Origin: Herbidospora solisilvae
GTDB taxonomy: Bacteria > Actinomycetota > Actinomycetes > Streptosporangiales > Streptosporangiaceae
Direction of reading: 5' to 3'
Assembly (NCBI RefSeq): GCF_009901565.1
Contig: NZ_WXEW01000001.1
Coordinates: forward strand, 1,284,288 to 1,348,287
DNA: 64,000 nucleotides
Part shown: piece by piece, positions 59,601 through 64,000 of the stretch
Layout: every line of letters starts with the position of its first letter
How positions within the stretch are numbered: the stretch's first letter is position 1
The notes under the pieces: model-generated
The model's database searches: none
What the model saw: the letters and a program-made list of their open reading frames with translations, nothing else
Told to the model about the DNA's origin: nothing
Made by a program: the position numbers and the translations under genes

Positions 59601-60157
59601 TAGTTGTCCTTGCCGAAGATGTCCTGAAATTTCGCCGCCGCCTTGACGGCCTCGTCGTACTGGCCCAGGCGGAGCCGGGTCTGCACCTCGCCCGACGGGC
59701 AGCCGGTGGTGGCCATCAGGCCCTCGGAGTGCTCGGCCAGGATCTCGGCGTCCATGCGGGCCCATTTGCGGTGGAAACCCTCGGTGTAGGCGCGCGAGGA
59801 CAACTTCATCAGGTTGTGGAGGCCGGCGCGGTTGCGGGCCCAGATCGTCATGTGGGTGTAGAAACCACCCGCCGAGACGTCGTCGCTCTTCTGGTGGGGC
59901 TCGCCCCACAGGACCGGCTTCTTGTTGAAGCGGGTGTCGGGGGCGACGTAGGCCTCGATGCCGATGATCGGCTTGACGCCGGCCCCGGTCGCCTGCTTGT
60001 AGAAGTCGAAGGCGCCGTGCATGTTGCCGTGGTCGGTGATCGCGATGGCGGGCATGCCCTGCTCGCCCACCAGTTTGAACATCTGCTTCAGCCGGGCCGC
60101 ACCGTCGAGCATCGAGTACTCGGTGTGGACGTGCAGATGCACAAACGAATCGCCCAT
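56636..60157 (-). CDS. dnaE: DNA polymerase III alpha subunit
   Basis: The replicative polymerase catalytic subunit. The 1173-residue protein starts with a PHP domain ([34 protein letters not shown]). The polymerase core has [32 protein letters not shown] with the catalytic Asp pair, [24 protein letters not shown] and [10 protein letters not shown]. The finger region has AYNKAHxAGY-like [23 protein letters not shown], and an OB-fold follows at about 1000-1080 ([20 protein letters not shown]). ATG 60157 has GGGGGT upstream. Divergent from the permease gene. Confidence 0.97.
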   Translation of the reverse strand: [1173 protein letters not shown]

Positions 60158-60252
60158 GAGACCCCCATCTTCCGACCGATGGAGGTAGAGCCTACGCGTG
60201 ATCACCTCCCCGCACGAATACGGTCGCGGAAGAGATCTTCCGGGGGGAAAAG

Positions 60253-61647
60253 GTGGAGAAGACCAATCTCGACGAGGGGTACTCGCACGCCCTCGGCAAA
60301 CGCCAGGTCCAGATGATCGCCATCGGCGGCGCCATCGGCGTGGGCCTGTTCCTCGGCTCCGGAGGCCGCTTCGCCGCCGCCGGACCGGCCCTGGTGATCT
60401 CGTACGCGATCGCCGGGATCGCCGCCTTCTTCGTCATGCGGGCCCTCGGCGAGCTGGTCAGCTACCGGCCCACCTCCGGCTCCTTCGTCTCCTACGCCAC
60501 CGAGTTCGTCGGCCCCTGGGCCGGGTTCGCCAGCGGCTGGATGTACTGGGTCAACTGGGCCGCCACGGGCATCGCGGAGCTGACGGCCATCGCGATCTAC
60601 GTGCACCTGTGGGCGCCCGACTTCCCGCGCTGGCTCACCGCGCTGATCGCGCTGGGGGTGGTGCTGATCGTGAACCTGGCGTCGGTCAAGGCCTTCGGCG
60701 AGATGGAGTTCTGGTTCGCGCTGCTCAAGGTGGTCGCGATCGTGACGTTCCTGATCGTCGGGCTCTACCTGGTGATCTTCTCGATCGAGGGCGCCTCGCC
60801 TGCGAACCTGGTCTCCCACGGCGGGTTCTTCCCGCTGGGGTTCGGGCCCGTATTCATGAGCCTCCAGTCGGTGGTCTTCGCGTACGCCGCCATCGAGCTC
60901 GTCGGCATCGCGGCCGGCGAGACCAAGGACCCCGACAAGGTGCTGCCGAAGGCCGTCAACAGCGTCATCTGGCGCATCGCGATCTTCTACGTCGGGTCGG
61001 TGCTGCTGCTCGGCATGGTGCTGCCGTGGACGTCGTACGGCCCCGGCGAGTCCCCCTTCGTGACGGTGTTCACGCAGCTCGGGGTGCCCTGGGCGGGCGA
61101 CGTGATGAACCTGATCGTGATCACGGCGGCGTTGTCGTCGTGCAACTCCGGGCTCTACTCCACCGGGCGGATCCTGCGCTCGATGGGGCAGCGGGGCGAG
61201 GCCCCCCGGTTCACCCGGTCGCTGAGCTCCCGGCACGTGCCGGTGGGCGGCATCCTCATGACGGCCTCGGTCTACGTGGTGGGGGTGGCGGTGTACTCGT
61301 ACATCCCCGAAAGGGCCTTCACCATCGCGGTGGCGATCTCCTCCCTCGGGACGGTCACCACGTGGGGCACCCTGATCTACTGCCAGATCAAGCTGCGCCA
61401 GGCCTGGATGCGCGGCGAGCTGCCCCGGCCCGCGTTCCGGATGCCGGGCTCGCCCTACACGAACTGGCTGACGCTGGCCTTCCTGGGGCTGGTGGTGGTG
61501 CTGATGCCGTTCGCCGACGAGGACCAGCGGCTGGCGTTCTACCTGATCCCGGTGCTGGCGGGCGGGATCTGGGGCGGCTGGCGGCTGGTCAGCGCGAAGC
61601 GGGCGCCGGCCACTCACGTTCAGCAGCGTGTAGTCCCGCCTCAATGA
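60253..61647 (+). CDS. Amino-acid permease (APC family)
   Basis: A 464-residue, 12-helix transporter of the AnsP/GabP/CycA type. The N-terminal consensus reads QMIAIGGAIGVGLFLGSG, followed by VISYAIAGIAAFFVMRALGEL, SFVSYATEFVGPWAGFASGWMYW, FAYAAIELVGIAAGETKDP and NSGLYSTGRILRSMGQRGEAP, all diagnostic. The start is GTG 60253 behind GGGGGGAAAA. Substrate probably a neutral or amide amino acid, not resolvable here. The last 59 bp overlap the convergent DAHPS/CM-like gene. Confidence 0.93.
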   Translation: MEKTNLDEGYSHALGKRQVQMIAIGGAIGVGLFLGSGGRFAAAGPALVISYAIAGIAAFFVMRALGELVSYRPTSGSFVSYATEFVGPWAGFASGWMYWVNWAATGIAELTAIAIYVHLWAPDFPRWLTALIALGVVLIVNLASVKAFGEMEFWFALLKVVAIVTFLIVGLYLVIFSIEGASPANLVSHGGFFPLGFGPVFMSLQSVVFAYAAIELVGIAAGETKDPDKVLPKAVNSVIWRIAIFYVGSVLLLGMVLPWTSYGPGESPFVTVFTQLGVPWAGDVMNLIVITAALSSCNSGLYSTGRILRSMGQRGEAPRFTRSLSSRHVPVGGILMTASVYVVGVAVYSYIPERAFTIAVAISSLGTVTTWGTLIYCQIKLRQAWMRGELPRPAFRMPGSPYTNWLTLAFLGLVVVLMPFADEDQRLAFYLIPVLAGGIWGGWRLVSAKRAPATHVQQRVVPPQ

Positions 61648-62359
61648 CGGCCGCCATGATCGGCCGCAGGCCCGGTTCGCCCAGGCGCGGCGCGCGCTGC
61701 GCCATCGCGGCGACCACCCTGCGCTCCCGTTCGGGGTCGCGCCCGGCGAAGCCGCCGACGGGCTTGAGCCGCTGGATCGCCCCGGCCAGCTCGGCACGGC
61801 GCTCCAGGATGACGGCGAGGGCGGCGTCGGTCCGGTCGATCGCCGCGCGGGCCTGAGGCAGGTCCTCCGGCGCCTCGGGACGCACCACGGCGCCGATCAG
61901 CCGGGCGTCCTCCACGGCGGCGTCGACGACCTCGGGCGGCGCGCCGGGATGGAGCAGGAGCCCGTCGGCGCCCGCCGCGACGGCGGCCCCGGCGAGCGCG
62001 GCGTCCTTCCCCAGGTCGACGATCACCGGCCGCCCCGACTCCGCGCGGGCGGCCTTCACCAGCGCCAGGTCGGGCACCGCCTCGCAGAGCACGACCGAGG
62101 CGTTCCCCTCGGCCTCGCAGCGGTCGGCGGCGGTCAGCCACTCCATCAGCGACGCCTCGCGTGGTCGTCTGATGATCACCGGCAGGGCGAGCCGGGCGGC
62201 GGCCCGGACGAGCGTCAGGTCGTCGACGACGACCGCGACGGCGGGACCGGCGAGGGCGTCGAGTTCCACCGAAGGCGACAACTCGACGAGCAGCGGACCC
62301 CCGAGGACCGCGACCGGCCGCCCTTCTCCGATGGTCAGATCCGCGATCCGTACGGACAT
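61589..62359 (-). CDS. Degenerate DAHP-synthase-like domain fused to chorismate mutase
   Basis: A 256-residue protein. Residues 1-160 resemble the second half of a type I DAHP synthase (LPVIIRRPREASLMEWLTAADRCEAEGNASVVLCE, RPVIVDLGKDAALAGAAVAAGADGLLLHPGAPP), but the metal and substrate motifs (CERG, DPSHATG, EVHPDP) are altered and the N-terminal barrel strands are missing. Residues 168-245 are a type II chorismate mutase (AIDRTDAALAVILERRAELAGAIQRLK ... DPERERRVVAAMAQRAP ... LRPIMAAVIEAG). Probably a chorismate mutase with a regulatory pseudo-synthase domain. Leaderless start. Confidence 0.72.
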   Translation of the reverse strand: MSVRIADLTIGEGRPVAVLGGPLLVELSPSVELDALAGPAVAVVVDDLTLVRAAARLALPVIIRRPREASLMEWLTAADRCEAEGNASVVLCEAVPDLALVKAARAESGRPVIVDLGKDAALAGAAVAAGADGLLLHPGAPPEVVDAAVEDARLIGAVVRPEAPEDLPQARAAIDRTDAALAVILERRAELAGAIQRLKPVGGFAGRDPERERRVVAAMAQRAPRLGEPGLRPIMAAVIEAGLHAAEREWPAPASR

Positions 62360-62365
62360 GTCGTG

Positions 62366-62371
62366 AGATTA
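62366..62371 (-). promoter_or_regulatory. -10 element of leaderless DAHPS/CM-like gene
   Basis: TAATCT on the minus strand, 6 nt from the ATG at 62359. Confidence 0.6.
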
Positions 62372-62444
62372 CCAGGGCAGTACTGCTCGCGTTTGATCCC
62401 TTTGCCATCCATGGGACGATTCATGGGTTCTGGAAGGGGTGGGG

Positions 62445-64000
62445 ATGACGAACGCGGAAGGCCGACTCGTCGGGGGCCGGTACCACTTGATAGAACCCAT
62501 CGGCCGGGGCGGCATGGGCATCGTGTGGCGGGCCCATGACGAGCTGCTCGACCGCGCCGTGGCGGTGAAGGAGGTCCGGTACGACAGCGCGATGGGCGAC
62601 GAGCTGCCCGAGCTGAACCGCCGGACCATGCGTGAGGCGCGCGCCGCCGGGCGGCTGACCCATCCGAATGTGGTCGTCGTCCACGACGTGATCGAGGAGG
62701 ACGGGCGGCCCTGGATCATCATGCAGCTCGTCGAGTCGCGGTCGCTGGGACAGGTGATCCGGCAGGACGGGCCGCTGACGCCCAAGCGGGCCACCGAGAT
62801 CGGGCTGCAGATCCTCGACGCGCTCCGGGCCGCCCACGCGCAGGGCGTGTTACACCGTGACGTGAAGCCCGAGAACGTGCTGCTCGCCGACGACGGACGC
62901 GTGGTGCTGACCGACTTCGGCATCGCGCGGGTCGAGACCGACTCGACGATGACCCGCACCGGCCTGGTCGGCACCCCCGCCTTCATCGCGCCCGAGCGGT
63001 TGCGCGGCGGCCCGGCCCAGCGCGAGTCCGACCTGTGGTCGCTCGGCGCCACCCTCTACGCCGCCGTCGAGGGCCGCCCGCCCCACGACAAGGGCATGGC
63101 CATGGCGACCATGCACGCCGTGCTGACCGAGCCGCCCGACCCCGCCAAGAACGCCGGACCGCTGCGTCCCGTCCTCGACCGCCTCCTGGAGAAGGACCCG
63201 GCGACCCGCCCCGGCTACGACGAGACCGCCCGCCTGCTGCGCCGCGCGGCGACCGAGCAGGCCGCGCCCCGTCCCGTCGACGCCTCCGGCTGGCCGTCGC
63301 CGCCCTCCCCGCAGCGTTCCGGCCGGGCCAACGGCGTGCCCAAACCGTCGGCGGTGCCCCCGGAGGCCTTCGAGGCCACCGACCCCGACCTCCCGACGAC
63401 CCCGACCAAACACCCCAAGAAATCCCCTTCCGCACGCCCTGACGACGCCCCGGCCGAATCCCCCGCCGAGAAGCCGTCCCCGTCGACCGGCGCCGAACCG
63501 GCGGGGCCGCAGACCGGCGACGCGATCCCGGCCCAGCGGCCGGCCGAACCGGCGAAACCCGCGGCGAAACCGGCCAGGAAGCCGGTGAGACCGGCGACGG
63601 GCGCGAAGGCGGCCGGCAAGCCCGCCGACCCAGCCGAGAACTCCCCCGACGACTCCGCCGCGGGCAAGGCCGCCGCGGCCGCCTCCAGCCGGGACGCGGC
63701 CAAGGCCTCGCCCGGCACGCCGGCCAAGAAGCCCGCCGGAAGCGGAGCCACCGGTCCCGGCGCGGGCAAGAAGGCCGACTCCGCCCCCGCCGCCGGCACG
63801 ACCGACGGCGACGTCAGGCCCGAGCCCGTGCGCGAGTTCGCGCAGGAGGACGGCGCGGAGTCCCGCAAGGAACCGCCCGCCGAACCCAGGCCCGCCCCCA
63901 AGCCCGGCAACCGCAGGCCGCCCAGCGCCCCCTACGGCGGCGCCGGGGTGCGTCCGGGCGCGGGCCGTCCCGCCGAGGCCGCCCGGCCGGGTGAGCCCGC
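62445..64000 (+). CDS. Ser/Thr protein kinase (5' part, runs off the right edge)
   Basis: A PknB-type eukaryotic-like kinase; 518 codons are present without a stop. The kinase domain (residues about 10-270) has the P-loop EPIGRGGMGIVWRAHD, Lys in AVAVKEVRY, the catalytic loop GVLHRDVKPENVLLADD, the metal-binding TDFGIAR, GTPAFIAPERLRG and SDLWSLGATLYAAVEG. After residue 275 comes a long Ala/Pro/Lys-rich disordered linker (repeats like AKPAAKPARKP). No membrane helix or sensor domain is reached within the window. ATG 62445 has GAAGGGG upstream. Substrates are unknown. Confidence 0.95.
   Translation, partial: MTNAEGRLVGGRYHLIEPIGRGGMGIVWRAHDELLDRAVAVKEVRYDSAMGDELPELNRRTMREARAAGRLTHPNVVVVHDVIEEDGRPWIIMQLVESRSLGQVIRQDGPLTPKRATEIGLQILDALRAAHAQGVLHRDVKPENVLLADDGRVVLTDFGIARVETDSTMTRTGLVGTPAFIAPERLRGGPAQRESDLWSLGATLYAAVEGRPPHDKGMAMATMHAVLTEPPDPAKNAGPLRPVLDRLLEKDPATRPGYDETARLLRRAATEQAAPRPVDASGWPSPPSPQRSGRANGVPKPSAVPPEAFEATDPDLPTTPTKHPKKSPSARPDDAPAESPAEKPSPSTGAEPAGPQTGDAIPAQRPAEPAKPAAKPARKPVRPATGAKAAGKPADPAENSPDDSAAGKAAAAASSRDAAKASPGTPAKKPAGSGATGPGAGKKADSAPAAGTTDGDVRPEPVREFAQEDGAESRKEPPAEPRPAPKPGNRRPPSAPYGGAGVRPGAGRPAEAARPGEP

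Noticed and set aside
56750..60316. Plus-strand open frame of 1188 codons opposite dnaE
   Set aside because: Its composition (Val/Asp/Gly/Leu/Glu-rich without domain pattern) is that of an antisense frame. dnaE on the other strand is unambiguous.

Overview
This window comes from the chromosome of a very GC-rich actinobacterium. Codon third positions are almost all G or C, and there are many GTG starts, many 4-base start/stop overlaps and many leaderless transcripts. The single histidine operon carries a PriA-type isomerase, MurA has Asp in place of the usual catalytic Cys, and lgt, trp, his and dnaE lie near one another. These point to a Streptomyces/Streptosporangium-like organism. The exact genus is inference. 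No tRNA, rRNA, CRISPR array, transposase or prophage gene was seen.

Layout. 0-2.5 kb: 5' part of gltB (minus), divergent from a leaderless bpsA-like gene. 4-8.7 kb (minus): two paralogous secreted or anchored proteins, a VIT1-type membrane protein, lgt, a DsbA-like protein and a MauE/DoxX-like partner. 8.7-9.25 kb: the only long gene-free stretch, holding a 234-bp nested palindrome and the trpA terminator. 9.25-14.2 kb (minus): trpA, trpB, trpC, a 40-codon coupled ORF, DUF2752, DUF4190, a Trp-associated membrane protein and hisI. 14.3-17.9 kb: a heterodimeric ABC exporter. 18.7-26.7 kb (minus): a four-gene overlapping operon made of a two-helix membrane protein, a CHAT protease-NTPase, a giant STAND-like NTPase with a dead CHAT-like tail, and a zinc metallopeptidase. 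This is the strongest candidate for a little-described conflict/signalling system. 26.7-30.9 kb (minus): a fatty-acid modifying operon (two cyclopropane-synthase-like methyltransferases, DUF1365, FAD oxidoreductase). 31.0-31.5 kb: two tandem membrane micropeptides. 31.6-34.7 kb: an NAD(P)-binding protein, a RibD-like protein, a DGPF/YCII protein and an ECF42-type sigma factor. 34.8-40.7 kb (minus): the complete hisD-C-B-H-priA-F operon with three extra genes. 40.9-47.4 kb: a protein mannosyltransferase, then a second CHAT locus (small protein and subtilisin-like protease, divergent from TPR-CHAT), then ybaK. 47.4-52.9 kb: a membrane protein, an SDR with its XRE-type regulator, a SEC-C protein, an amidase and a DUF2567 protein. 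52.9-64 kb: murA, a class A PBP, dnaE, an amino-acid permease, a degenerate DAHP synthase-chorismate mutase fusion, and the start of a Ser/Thr kinase.

How it fits together. The core consists of amino-acid biosynthesis (Glu, Trp, His, chorismate), lipoprotein and wall synthesis, and replication. trpF is absent from the trp cluster, and PriA in the his operon would supply that step. Blocks of accessory genes sit between the core clusters, including two independent CHAT (caspase-like) modules, each paired with a second protease of a different class. Thirteen genes have a TANNNT -10 element exactly 6-7 nt before the start codon, so leaderless transcription is a dominant expression mode here. Starts were chosen from ribosome-binding sites, overlaps or these -10 elements. 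All family assignments come from reading motifs, not from searches.
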